Shown here: positions 48,440-58,494 of the stretch, piece after piece
Numbering within the stretch: position 1 is the stretch's first letter
Layout of the letters: each line of letters opens with the position of its first letter
NCBI GenBank assembly: GCA_028095005.1
Contig: CM051462.1
Coordinates: 126,470,752-126,534,751, forward strand
Length of the DNA stretch: 64,000 nt
Reading direction: 5' to 3'
DNA from: Rhynchospora pubera
Taxonomy: Eukaryota > Streptophyta > Magnoliopsida > Poales > Cyperaceae
Position numbers and translations under genes: made by a program
The notes under the pieces: model-generated
The model's database searches: none
What the model was told of the DNA's origin: nothing
The model's input: only the letters and a program-made list of their open reading frames with translations

Positions 48440-49490
48440 ATATATCAAGCCGCTTAAAGCACCATAGTCCATAGCAGGTCCATCAGAATTATTGATCCCA
48501 CATCTATAGTAATGGGTCTCTCAAGCTTTTCAATCTGCCATCACTTTCGTTCAATACCACCGTGCATGCATATGATTTTCTTTTCTATCATAGCAGCCAG
48601 TGGAAGATAATTAAATAGCTGGTTAAACCGTGTCCACGCCCAAATGCCATCACTTTCACCCTGAAATATAACACAATCACAGGACAGAATAATGGATTGA
48701 CATGCTCTTTCAGGAGTTAAAAAAAGGGAATTTCAATTATGAGGATAAAGTTTGGAATTCAAACAATCAAAGGCAAATAATGATACAACGCATAAGGATC
48801 AAATTAAAATTTTGGTCAACCCATGTAAGAAACCAGTTCACCCACACTACTTAGATGGGTTAAGTTATTGCTGTTGAACTTTTGGGACATCAATAGGTCC
48901 TTCAAAAAATGAAATACGTTTATTTTCTAAACAGGCAACATGCTTATAGGTATACAGCATATTCTTAGGATTCTTACCATTCGTTCAATGCAATCAAGCC
49001 TAAAACCAAAAAGAGCATTTATGTCGGCAGCCTCATGGTTTCCTCCAATCAAGTTTTCATTCTCGGGGTACTCTATCTGCAATTTTTTAAACTTGTTTAA
49101 GTACATAGGCAACAAAAATTAAAAATGAAAATGTTTTTTTTTTCACAACAAAAGAAAAGGTAAGAACAAGGAGTTCTAATAATGTGTTTGTGACATTGTC
49201 CAAACTGAGTTGGAAACTTACCTTGAGAGCGAGGCAAAGTAATGGTTTCTAGGCTGTGCTGACCACGATCAACATAATCTTCTAAACACAAATAATCAAT
49301 GTACCTGAAAAAGTGCATCTGGCCTGATCAGATAACATGAAATAAAACTAGTGACTGTTTTTTTAAAGTGTGAATATGAGTGAAACAGTGTTGACTGACG
49401 TGATGTCACCAGCAGTTGAGGCAAAGACATACTCATCAAAGAGACGCATGAGGTCACCAAACTGGCCATGGAGATCTCTAATAAACCGAA
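48440..49490 (-). pseudogene. BSL/PP1-type Ser/Thr phosphatase pseudogene (four exons)
   Basis: Four exon remnants with splice sites: about 49485-49400 (RDLHGQFGDLMRLFDEY), 49304-49222 (YIDYLCLEDYVDRGQHSLET), 49076-48978 (IEYPENENLIGGNHEAADIN, ALFGFRLDCIERM) and from 48660 (DGIWAWTRFNQLFNYLPLAA, EKKIICMHGGIE), which hits a stop then continues as EKLERPITIDVGSIILMDLL. This is the catalytic core of the plant BSU1/BSL kelch-phosphatases. Metal-site motifs are damaged: GDxHG is RDLHG, GDYVDRG is EDYVDRG, and RGNHE is GGNHE. Introns are kept, so it arose by DNA copying, not retroposition. The kelch domain and the C-terminus are absent. Confidence 0.85.
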
Positions 49491-49863
49491 GTCTCAGTCC
49501 AGTAGTTGATTGAGAGAGAGGAGACAATCTCTAAGATGCTTAAATTTACTAAATAAAATTCACAACTATCAGCTCAAAAGAAATTAAGCCAAATCCATCA
49601 CAACTAACTCAACACAATCATTCTAATTGTAGAATTAATTCATTTCATCACAAATAGATCAAGGACACTACCAAGACAGAAATTGAACAAGGATAGAGAA
49701 ATACCTCCACTAATTCTGTGAAGAGAAGAAATTGAGCAATAAATTCTTCAAAAAACAATAAAAAAATATGAAAGATTGTACAGAAAACACAAGTCTCGGT
49801 TTTTTAAATGCTCTGTTGATCAATCTCAGTAGGGAAATTAAAGTCAGAAATTAAAGAGCAAAG

Positions 49864-50201
49864 ATGTCGAACAAACAACCCGGTAAGACACCTCAGAAAG
49901 AGAAGGAAACAAAATACAAGCATGCTGTTGATATTTTTTCTGATGCAAGTGACACGGAAGGTGTTATTGAAAATTCGGATGCAAGTGAAACAGACAGCGG
50001 TGCCACTGACATTTCTGACCCAAAGTCCACCGCTCTGCCCACTCCTCAACAACTAGCTGCCATTTGGTATTTACAAGATGCAAAATTAGATGAAGAAATA
50101 GTACGAAATGATAAGTTAGATGTGATACTGACTGTCAAAAATATACAAAGTCTCATTCAAGATTCAAACAAAAACAGTTCCGCGAAATGGATACCCAGTC
50201 A
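49864..50201 (+). CDS. Hypothetical acidic N-terminal exon
   Basis: From an ATG at 49864 the frame encodes MSNKQPGKTPQKEKETKYK, an Asp/Ser-rich segment (FSDASDTEGVIENSDASETD) and a less biased part (TPQQLAAIWYLQDAKLDEEI, IQSLIQDSNKNSSAKWIP). It ends at a CAG|GTACAC donor at 50201; reading on becomes unlike protein. No family recognised and no downstream exon found on this strand. It may be the first exon of a captured or decayed gene. Confidence 0.3.
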
Positions 50202-50370
50202 GGTACACATATTTTTATTAAACAATCATCATTCAGCTTGTATGAAAATTGAAATGAAAATTACTGTTTCTAGGTGCAAAATTACCATCGTCCAGGTTGA
50301 TATTGCAAGAAAACTAACCTGTTGGACCCTACATGCAAATACCTAAATACCTAAGAATAGAGATTTTACC

Positions 50371-50492
50371 TTGATATAAATTTCGCCAGCTTCAGCATTG
50401 AGAATATCCTTCCATACCTCATTTAATTCATTACATTCAGCAACTGGATAGTTATAATTTAATAAATTAGATTTCAGCGCTAGATTTTCGAC
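50371..50492 (-). pseudogene. Single exon possibly from a POLLUX-like ion channel
   Basis: Between an ATTTGCAG acceptor and an AAG|GTAAAA donor the minus strand encodes about 41 residues: VENLALKSNLLNYNYPVAEC, then NEVWKDILNAEAGEIYIK. The second part resembles the IWEDILGxxNAEFYIKxWP segment of plant CASTOR/POLLUX-type channels; the match is short and from memory. An uninterrupted hydrophobic frame upstream (50878-50519, e.g. LVNKLGAATNFLALGVALTF) is not assigned. Confidence 0.3.
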
Positions 50493-50518
50493 CTGCAAAT
50501 AAAAACAAAAAATGGCAC

Positions 50519-50878
50519 TTACAAATTAAACAAGCAAATAACAATATTGTGGGCCATCGCAGCATCACAAATTTTTCCAATATCACCAGGAATAGGATTC
50601 ATATAAAGAAAAGTAAGTGCCACACCGAGTGCAAGAAAGTTTGTCGCAGCACCTAGTTTGTTAACTAGAATTAGAGTAGATAGTGTACTTTCTGATGGAA
50701 TCAGCTTAGTTAGAAATTTAGGAGATACTTTTGCCATAAGATACTCTCTATTATCTTTTACGTATTTGAACATACAAACAAGTAGTACAGAAATAATAAC
50801 ACAGATAAAATAAATTACCATAAAATAAAAATAAATGTTCGTTTGGATAAATAGGATATTGAAGTGCCCCATATCCAC
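50519..50878 (-). other. Unassigned hydrophobic reading frame
   Basis: 119 codons without a stop, with likely membrane segments (VIYFICVIISVLLVCMF, GAATNFLALGVALTFLYM) and a polar part between (YVKDNREYLMAKVSPKFLTK). The frame continues on the 5' side in another phase with protein-like text up to about 51000. It could be part of a captured gene; no family recognised. Confidence 0.25.
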
Positions 50879-51212
50879 TTCTGTAGAGCTAGGAAGACGA
50901 CTAGCAATATCTTCTCTGATCCAATTAGGTAGATATTGGACCCTAAATCAATAGGTGACGGTGTTGAAACAATAGCATTAATTGGTGCAACCAATAAATT
51001 TTCTTGGAATGTAAAGTACCATACCCTTAAAGCTGACTTTCCAAGAGAAGAAGAACTTAAGTAAGCCCGAATAGAAGTAAACTTAAGTAAACTTATTTGA
51101 ATCAGTACATACTAGTATAAGGGTATTTTCAAGGGGACTAAGACAAATAGAAGTACCAAAGAGAGGTATTGGAGATTTGCCAAAACATCTTTCTTCATGC
51201 ATATAAAAGGTT

Positions 51213-51468
51213 TGTTGAAAATAATAATAATTAGTGATTGGTTTAGTCTTAGATTAATTTCTCATCATTGATATTTTGTAAAATAGCCCTCCAACCTTTT
51301 TAATTTAAAAGGGTTGCTATTTCTAGAAATTAACGTTAGAATCTAACGGACAAATTTATAGCCGTTAGAATTTGGCCTTATATAAAGGCTTGTATATCTC
51401 TGTAAAATAAGAAGACCGAGTGAAAAAATCAGTTAATAAAAATTATTATTCTTTTCCAAAATTCATCA
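51213..51468 (+). repeat. 5' LTR of the copia element
   Basis: 256 bp, TG...CA ends. A TATATAAAGG box near 51383 is the likely TATA of the element's promoter. Confidence 0.95.
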
Positions 51469-51480
51469 TGGTATCAGAGC
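51469..51480 (+). other. Primer-binding site (initiator tRNA-Met)
   Basis: TGGTATCAGAGC directly follows the LTR; this is the standard plant copia primer site. Confidence 0.92.
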
Positions 51481-51552
51481 GAATCTGATCCAGCTTCCGC
51501 AAAATCTGATAATTTACCAATCTCAGCAAAACCTTTTTTTCAGCACTGTCAA

Positions 51553-52953
51553 ATGACAGAAAATCAGAAAAGAAAATCCAGTCCGAAAAAAAACATCTCA
51601 TGGTCTAAAATTATGGCCATGACAGTCAGCAACAACTCTGAGCCAACATCAAATCCTCCGGCGTGTCAAAAGACATATCAAATCGAGAGAGAACCGAAAG
51701 AGTATTATCTCGATGAAAGCTTAAAAGGAGGAATTGCTAAAATACCTTCAACAGAAATCCCAAACCCTAGACTCTTCTCTCAGCCAAACGAAGAACAACG
51801 AGCGACTGTAAGAAGATCCGATTCGAACCCGAAATCGGAGTCTCAAGCCAGCTCAGTTGAGGATCGAAGGACTGGGAGGAAAGAAGAAAAGGGAGAGAGA
51901 TGCTGGATTCTCAACCCACACCTTAGTCGTTGGGGAGCCAATCGAAAACCATCCAAGGCAGCAATGCAAAACTCTTATTCAGGAACCCTAGATGCAAGAA
52001 AGGGGGAGCGAAATGCTGCCATGGCGAGCGATTTAGGCGAAGAGGCGAGAAGGGATGGGGCGAAAGATGCGAGTCGAGTGAAGAGATTAGACCGTATCGA
52101 AGCAATCCTGTACTCTTTCATGGACCAAGCATTGGGCTATGGATCGGCCCAAGGTTCATCTAAACCTTTTATTTCTAATTTTTTGAACAAGCCCAAAGGT
52201 TTGCACCAAATTAAGAGTTCTGTCGAGTTAATTGGTGAAAATCAGAATATGGGTAAAATCTATATACCTAACTGTACAATTGATGATTCTAATTCGGTTA
52301 GATCAATACCGACTCCTAATGACATAAATGCAATTAATTTGCCTAAACTTAGGTTAGAAAAACCAATTGAGAACAAATGTCTAACCATGGGTTTATCTAC
52401 CAAAAATGCACCTAAAAATTGTATCAAATGGATACTTGATTCCGGTGCTACTGATCACATGACGGGAAACCTAAATTTATTAAAAAATTACCGTTCAATT
52501 ACTGGTGACCAATATTTTACCGTAGCAAATAATGAAAAAATAAAAATTAAAGGTTGGGGTATGATTAGTATCTTGTCAAAGAATTTTTTACAAGATGTTT
52601 TTTATGTTGAAAATGCTTCGGTCAATTTGTTGTCGATTTCTAAACTTTCAAGAGATTTAAATTGCGAAATAATTTTTAAAGAAAATAGTGTTGTTTTTAA
52701 AGATTTACTTTCAAAAGAAAAAATTGGCGAAGGATTTCTTGAAAATGGTCTTTATTTTTTACATAGCAACAAATTTATTTTCAAAACTAGTAAAGATAAA
52801 GATTTGAGTAAACTTTGGCACAAGCGTGTTGGGCATCCTTCCGATAGAGTTTTAAATAAAATTTTCAATTTTTCAAACTTAGATTGTAGCAAGTGTGAAA
52901 TTTGCAAACTTGCTAAACACACTAGACCTCCTTTTTTCCAATTCTATTTCTAA
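51553..52953 (+). pseudogene. Copia polyprotein part 1: unusual N-terminal region, protease, integrase zinc domain
   Basis: The ORF starts at an ATG and ends at a stop 466 codons later caused by a frame break near 52932, in a T run. The protease motif WILDSGATDHMTG is at 52432-52470. The integrase-type zinc finger follows (LWHKRVGHPSDRVLNK, CSKCEICKLAKHTRPPF). The first roughly 280 residues lack the UBN2 gag domain and any CCHC knuckle. Instead there is a charged segment of higher GC (about 51780-52130; RRTGRKEEKGERC, VKRLDRIEAILYSFMDQALG). It may be a highly diverged gag or foreign sequence. Confidence 0.8.
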
Positions 52954-54469
52954 AAGCAATGATTTTTTTGAACTTATTCATTCTGATGTTTGGGGTCCGG
53001 CCCCTACAACTTCTTATAATGATTTTAGATATTTTGTTATTTTTATTGATGATTTTTCAAAAACCACATGGTTGTATTTGATGAAAAATAAAAGTGAGGT
53101 TTTTTCGCATTTTCAAACCTTTGTGAATTTTATTGAAAATCAATATGAGAAAAAAATTAAGATTTTGAGAACGGACAACGGTACCGAATATGTTAACCAA
53201 GTTTTTTCTAATTTTCTTAAACAAAAAGGTATTTTGCACCAAACTACTTGTATTTACACTCCTCAACAAAACGGTGTTTCCGAAAGGAAAAATCGTCACC
53301 TTTTAGAAGTTACTAGGTCACTTTTATTTCAAAATAATGTTCCAAAAATTTTTTGGTCGGATGCCGTTTTAACCGCAACCTATTTAATAAATAGGTTACC
53401 AAGTGCCATCTTAGATTTTAAAAGTCCTTTGGAAGTTCTTTATGGTAGAAAATTAGATATTAGTCATTTAAGAGTTTTTGGATGCAAATGTTTTGTGCAC
53501 AATAGAAAAATTGACAAACTTGATTTTACTTCAATCAAAACTATTTTTGTTGGGTATTCTTCCGAAAAAAAGGGGTATAAGTGTTATGACCCTAAAAATA
53601 AAAAACTTTACATTTCTAGAGATGTTAGTTTTTTCGAAAATGAACCTTTTTATGAAAATTGCATTGAAAATAATATTGAAAAAATTATTTCAAATGACCT
53701 TATATATCCCTATGTTACTAACATTGAAACACAAGAGTTTCAAAGAGAATCAAGAAATTTTGTAGGTGTAGAATCACAAGAAGAAAACATACAAAATGAA
53801 GAAAGACAAAATGAAGAAGAATTTGAAGAAATCGAACAAGAAGGACATATTGAAGCCGATGAAGAAAATCAAGAATATGAGATGCCTTTGAGAAGATCAA
53901 GTCGACAACCTCAACCTTCCACGAGATTAAAAGATTTTGTCACGTATTCGGTACAATATCCAATCCAAGACTATATTTCTTACGATAATGTTTCTAATGA
54001 GCATTATGCTTTTATAAATGCTTTGACCAAAATTGATGAACCAACCAATTATGAGGTAGCCAAAAAAGACCCGAAATGGTGTAAGGCAATGGAAGAGGAA
54101 CTTCATGCCTTAGAAAAAAATCAAACTTGGGAATTGTGTGAACTACCAAAAAAGAAAAAACCGGTTGGTTGCAAATGGATATACAAAATTAAATATCATA
54201 GTGATGGTACCATAGAACGGTACAAGGCTCGATTAGTTGCTAAAGGGTTTACCCAAACTTATGGTATTGATTATCATGAAACTTTTGCACCGGTGGCCAA
54301 AATGAATACCGTTAGGATACTTTTTTCCATAGCGGTAAATAATAATTGGACATTGCATCAAATGGATGTTAAAAATGCATTTCTTCAAGGAAATCTTGAA
54401 GAAGAGGTTTATATGTCTTTACCACCCGGTCATAAAAAAAAGGTATTACTAACCTTGTTTGTAGACTAA
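52895..54469 (+). pseudogene. Copia polyprotein part 2: integrase core and N-terminal reverse transcriptase
   Basis: In a different frame from part 1, this encodes the integrase core with all three acidic positions (HSDVWGP, RTDNGTEY, GVSERKNR), the GKR-like region, an acidic spacer (QEENIQNEERQNEEEFEEIE), and the start of reverse transcriptase (CKWIYKIKYHSDG, YKARLVAKGFTQTYGIDY, QMDVKNAFLQGNLEEEVYMS). It ends at a premature stop caused by a frame break near 54439 in an A run. Confidence 0.88.
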
Positions 54470-55602
54470 AAAAAGCAATTTATGGATTAAAACAATCTCC
54501 AAGAGCATGGTATGGCAAACTCTCTCAATTTTTATTATCTTGTAATTTTAAAATTAGTGGAGCCGATACTTCATTATTTGTTAGACACAATACCAATGGT
54601 ACCACCGCGGTTTTAGTTTATGTCGATGACATAATAATAACCGGTAATGATCTAGTGGAAATTGAAAAAGTTAAGATGAGCCTAAAACAAAAATTTGACA
54701 TTAAAGATTTAGGAAAATTGAAATATTTTCTTGGGATAGAAATAACTCACTCATCAAAAGGGCTATTTATTTCTCAAAGAAAATATATTCTTGATTTGCT
54801 TAAAGAGACCGGTAAATTAGGGTGTAAGCCGGCCAAAACACCAATAGATGTAAATGAAAAACTTGATAATGAAAAAGGTGAACCACTAACGGATATAAGC
54901 CAATTCCAAAGACTTGTAGGTAAATTAATTTACCTAACCGTTACAAGACCGGACTTATCTTTTGCCGTAAGCCAAATTAGTAAATTCATGCATGCACCAA
55001 GAACACCTCATTTAGATGCCATTAATAGAATATTAAGGTATCTAAAAGGTTTTCCCGGAAAGGGAATTTGGATGAGAAAAAATGGTACTAATGCTATATG
55101 TGGCTATTCTGATGCAGACTGGGCCGGAAGTTTCGATAGGAGATCGACGACCGGTTTTTGCACGTTTGTAGGCGGAAACATAGTCACATGGAAAAGTAAG
55201 AAACAAAATGTCGTGGCACGATCTAGCGCGGAGGCGGAATATCGAGCCATGGCATCCACCGCAAGCGAATTGACGTGGATCAAACAATTACTAGCCGACT
55301 TGAATTTCAAACATAAAGAACCAATGAAGATGTTTTGTGATAATCAAGCGGCACGACACATTGCGGCAAATCCCGTCTTTCATGAGCGGACAAAACACAT
55401 AGAGGTGGATTGTCACTTCATTAGAGAAAAAATCCAAGCCAAAGAGATCGAGACTCCATATGTCAAAAGCAAGGATCAATTGGCGGATATTTTTACGAAA
55501 GGATTAAGCATTAAGACCTTTGAAGATATATCATGCAAGCTAGGATTGTATGATATCTACAAACCTAGCTTGAGGGGGAGTGTTGAAAATAATAATAATT
55601 AG
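54470..55602 (+). pseudogene. Copia polyprotein part 3: reverse transcriptase active site and RNase H
   Basis: Open in the third frame from about 54440; a methionine-initiated ORF begins only at 54655. It contains LKQSPRAWYGKL, the catalytic YVDDIIITG (54619), YFLGIEI, the RNase H residues SDADWAGSFDRRSTTGFC and SSAEAEYRAMA, and the end ADIFTKGL. The frame runs into the 3' LTR. No break in this part. Confidence 0.88.
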
Positions 55603-55836
55603 TGATTGGTTTAGTCTTAGATTAATTTCTCATCATTGATATTTTGTAAAATAGCCCTCCAACCTTTTTAATTTAAAAGGGTTGCTATTTCTAGAAATTA
55701 ACGTTAGAATCTAACGGACAAATTTATAGCCGTTAGAATTTGGCCTTATATAAAGGCTTGTATATCTCTGTAAAATAAGAAGACCGAGTGAAAAAATCAG
55801 TTAATAAAAATTATTATTCTTTTCCAAAATTCATCA
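55581..55836 (+). repeat. 3' LTR of the copia element
   Basis: 256 bp, identical by eye to the 5' LTR, preceded by the TTGAGGGGGAG polypurine tract at 55570-55580. Confidence 0.95.
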
Positions 55837-55928
55837 AGGTTGCTTAGGAGTACCTAAAGGTACTAAAGTTTTGTGTTGGCATAAATGACATGTACATAGA
55901 TTATGTACGTCCTACATGTAACACCAAC

Positions 55929-56216
55929 CTGGCTTGACAAAATCAGACAATCCAAAATCTATGACTTTCAAGGTAGCTTCCTCCTCCCTCCAAGTAAAAA
56001 GAAAATTCTGAGAAAGGGAGAGAAAAATAAAACATAATTAAGTTTAGTAGTACATCTAATGTATCATGGAGAAAGCAATGAAATGACAGATTAGGGAAAA
56101 GTGAACCTCTGGTTTCAAGTCCCAGTGAACAACTCCTTGGAGATGACAAAAGGATACAACACCAAGTATTTGTGCCAAAACCACCTTCGCATCTTCTTCA
56201 GAGTATTTCCCCACCC
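55929..56216 (-). pseudogene. CDPK-related kinase (CRK-type) fragment, two exons
   Basis: Exon 56216-56107 encodes GVGKYSEEDAKVVLAQILGV, then CHLQGVVHWDLKPE; exon 56007-55929 encodes NFLFTWREEEATLKVIDFGL, then SDFVKPG. Both have proper splice sites and matching phase. The order, the HLQGVVHxDLKPENFLF block and the DFGLSDFVKPG loop match plant CDPK-related kinases. The catalytic-loop HRD arginine is W. Only the middle of the kinase domain is present: no N-lobe, no C-lobe and no calmodulin-like domain. The copia element sits just beyond the second exon. Confidence 0.82.
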
Positions 56217-56690
56217 CTAATGCATTTTTTTTATTTTTTTTAAAAAAAGTTTAGATGATATGATCAGATCCTGAGCCTACCCTACAATTAAAATTTGAAA
56301 TATGAAGCCCATGGGAAATTATCATAGGATGGTTTTATTTACAGTCAGGTTTTGCTAACACTCTATAAGGCTCTGGTCCTATATCCTTCATCTGTGTTTG
56401 GGTTTGTCTACTACAAACTAGTATAATTAGTTCACTACTTTGGTGACTTCAAGTTCCAACTAGAATTAAGGTTTGATTACTAACCATTTTATCAGAGGCC
56501 ATGACTAAAATTTGAAAGAAGTTTGTGGGATGAAATGTGAAAGTAGCTTGATAATATTCTATCCAGTAGTTCACCAGAACACTCTAATTGAATAACTTTT
56601 TTTAAATTATCTCCACAAACATATTCTAATTTGGTAATGCCGTCTCCAGAAACCTTACAGCATTTTTTGTGTTATATATACTACCAACAG

Positions 56691-56830
56691 ATACGTGCTA
56701 TTATAGAAGGCCAATTTCTATGTATGAGAGGTCATGCTGAGAGATTTGGTATGCCCAACCCCCCTAACAGGATTATAGCTACTGGGGGTGCATCTGCTAT
56801 TGCTAGCATTCTGAAATCAATCGCGCAAGG
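56691..56830 (+). pseudogene. Xylulose kinase fragment
   Basis: After a CCAACAG acceptor the frame reads IRAIIEGQFLCMRGHAERFG, MPNPPNRIIATGGASAIASI, LKSIAQG. This is the C-terminal ATP-binding segment of plant xylulose kinase 2 (RAIIEGQ..SMRAHAERFGMP.PP.RIIATGGAS); there the next residue of the GGASAN motif is N, here I. Downstream the frame (AREVEWKFGQFW...) no longer resembles the enzyme. One exon only; the rest is missing. It is on the opposite strand to the kinase and phosphatase fragments. Confidence 0.8.
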
Positions 56831-57598
56831 GGCTCGGGAGGTAGAATGGAAATTTGGGCAGTTTTGGCATGCTGGGTCTCTGAGGTGTGGGTCCCACAAC
56901 ATTAGTGGAGATGGCATCTTTGTCAATTTCATCCTGTACAGGGTCGAGTGCCGGGGCCGGTGTACAGCCCCATGGTGAGAAAGGTTGTAGCTTTATACCA
57001 AAATTTTCAGGACTTCAGATGAAAATTTGATTTATGATTTAAAAATTATGGCAAATTTAATATAGTGCCGATTGTCGTACTGTGACTATTGACTAATGAC
57101 TTCAAATATGAAGATTAAAATCATAAAATTGCAAACAAATTTGTCCAAATAATTCATATCCAGAGGTTTGGGGATGAGGGAGTGTCAAATAGCACCAAAT
57201 AAGTAAACACCAAAATGCAAAAACCTCAAATTTTATAATGAAATTCACTCACCAGTCAGTCACCTAGTCGGCTAGTTAGTACTTAGTACTGAGGCGAAAT
57301 CGACACTTTGACAAAAATTGATGACAGAGAGTTATTGAGGACTAGAGGGGAACCGCGAGTTGCGTGCGATGGAGCCGTGGAGACGTCAGACATGGTCACG
57401 TGGAGCCGCCTGTCGCCGTCGATAACACAGTGACGCCGTCGAGATTCGAGAACACAAGTGGCATAGCGCCACAGCCACAGGTTAAGGGATTGGCTAAGTA
57501 AGCGGCTGAGCGCCTGAGCCTGAGATGAGATACGAGAGACACTGAGAGAGATTGAATCCGTTTGACTAGCGTACGTCTCGCCTACCTCCGCCGGGAGC
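56831..57598. other. Region without a recognised gene, GC-richer at its right end
   Basis: About 57290-57598 is GC-rich with CpG and looks like a gene 5' region on the minus strand (TCTCTCAGTGTCTCTCGTAT). The 117-codon minus-strand frame there is Ser/Leu-rich with no recognised domain and I do not call it a gene. Confidence 0.4.
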
Positions 57599-57803
57599 GT
57601 ATCCTCTACCAAAAGTTGAGGTTGGTAGAGGGCCAACGTTTGATCCGAGCCGTTAGATCTAATCTCGACGGTTAAAATTTTTCGGGCCTATCAATCTAGG
57701 TTACATGCACGGAGCTCCCTTAACCATTGAGATTAGATCTAACGGTTTAGATCAAACGTTGGCCCTCTACCAACCATAAATGGTTGGCAGAGAATGTGAT
57801 TCC
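57599..57803. mobile_element. MITE, GTATCCTCTACCAA family, copy 2, long fold-back
   Basis: Same ends and core as 31752, but this copy carries a second inner inverted repeat: GGCCAACGTTTGATC...GTTAGATCTAATCTC pairs with GAGATTAGATCTAAC...GATCAAACGTTGGCC. Confidence 0.78.
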
Positions 57804-58494
57804 ACCTCGGCCCCCCTAGTTCTGCCCGAAAAATATAAGAAGGAGACGTTCATTTAAATTGACTATTTTGCCCCTCCAATAAAATATCTGTTAAACTTAA
57901 CAGAGATTATTCTCACGAGCGAAATTTTTTTAAGGCAGACAAGCCGTCTGATTTATAAGCAATGGACGGTCAATAATAAGAAGCCCGCATGCCAGAATTT
58001 CCCATATAAATAAATAAAACCATAGACCGATCATAAAAAGTTACCAAAATTTATAAACATAAATTTTTGTATTTTATATTCTTAACATACTTTTCCTAAT
58101 GATTGGGCTTCTAATCAGCCCATAGGCTCTTTTTCACTTGTTCGTAAGAAAGTGATGTATGCGGGCTGAATATCAGAACATTCTCAAATTTAAATTTTCC
58201 TGAAAAATGTTACAATGAACCAGGTTCACCATACAACCTGCCAGTGAGTACGGTGCAATATCACTGTTTCATGCACCAGGACGAGATATCTTCTCCCTCC
58301 TTTTTGATACGAACTCGGGGCACTCCTCACATCGCAAAACATTCCCATTTCTAAAGTACAAAAGACGAAAATATCCTTAGTTTCAGGATTTTGGTATAGA
58401 AACAGCAGAGGGTATTTCAGTCTTTCATTTAAAAAATTGGAGTAGTGATTTCGTGTTTACAGAGAAGGAGAGAACAGTTCCAAGAGGTTCAAAT
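57804..58494 (+). promoter_or_regulatory. Upstream region of AUG1
   Basis: Holds the AUG1 promoter and 5' leader. No other ORF and no clear TATA box, as is common for constitutively expressed cell-division genes. The leader just before the ATG reads AGAGAAGGAGAGAACAG. Confidence 0.4.

Larger units (their letters stand above)
51213..55836 (+). mobile_element. Ty1/copia LTR retrotransposon, very young insertion
   Basis: A 4624-bp element with two 256-bp LTRs (TGTTGAAAAT...ATTCATCA) in which I see no difference, flanked by the perfect duplication AGGTT (51208-51212 and 55837-55841). The primer site TGGTATCAGAGC (initiator tRNA-Met) follows the 5' LTR and the purine tract TTGAGGGGGAG precedes the 3' LTR. 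Protein domains are in copia order: protease, integrase, reverse transcriptase, RNase H. Two single-base frame breaks, both in homopolymers, interrupt the polyprotein, and a normal gag was not found. Confidence 0.96.

Noticed and set aside
57283..57636. 117-codon minus-strand ORF in GC-rich DNA
   Set aside because: Overlaps the end of a MITE and shows no domain; GC-rich sequence gives long chance ORFs.
48000..57800. Helitron ends around the gene-fragment mosaic
   Set aside because: I looked for TC...CTRR termini with a 3' hairpin on the minus strand but found none convincing, so no Helitron is annotated.
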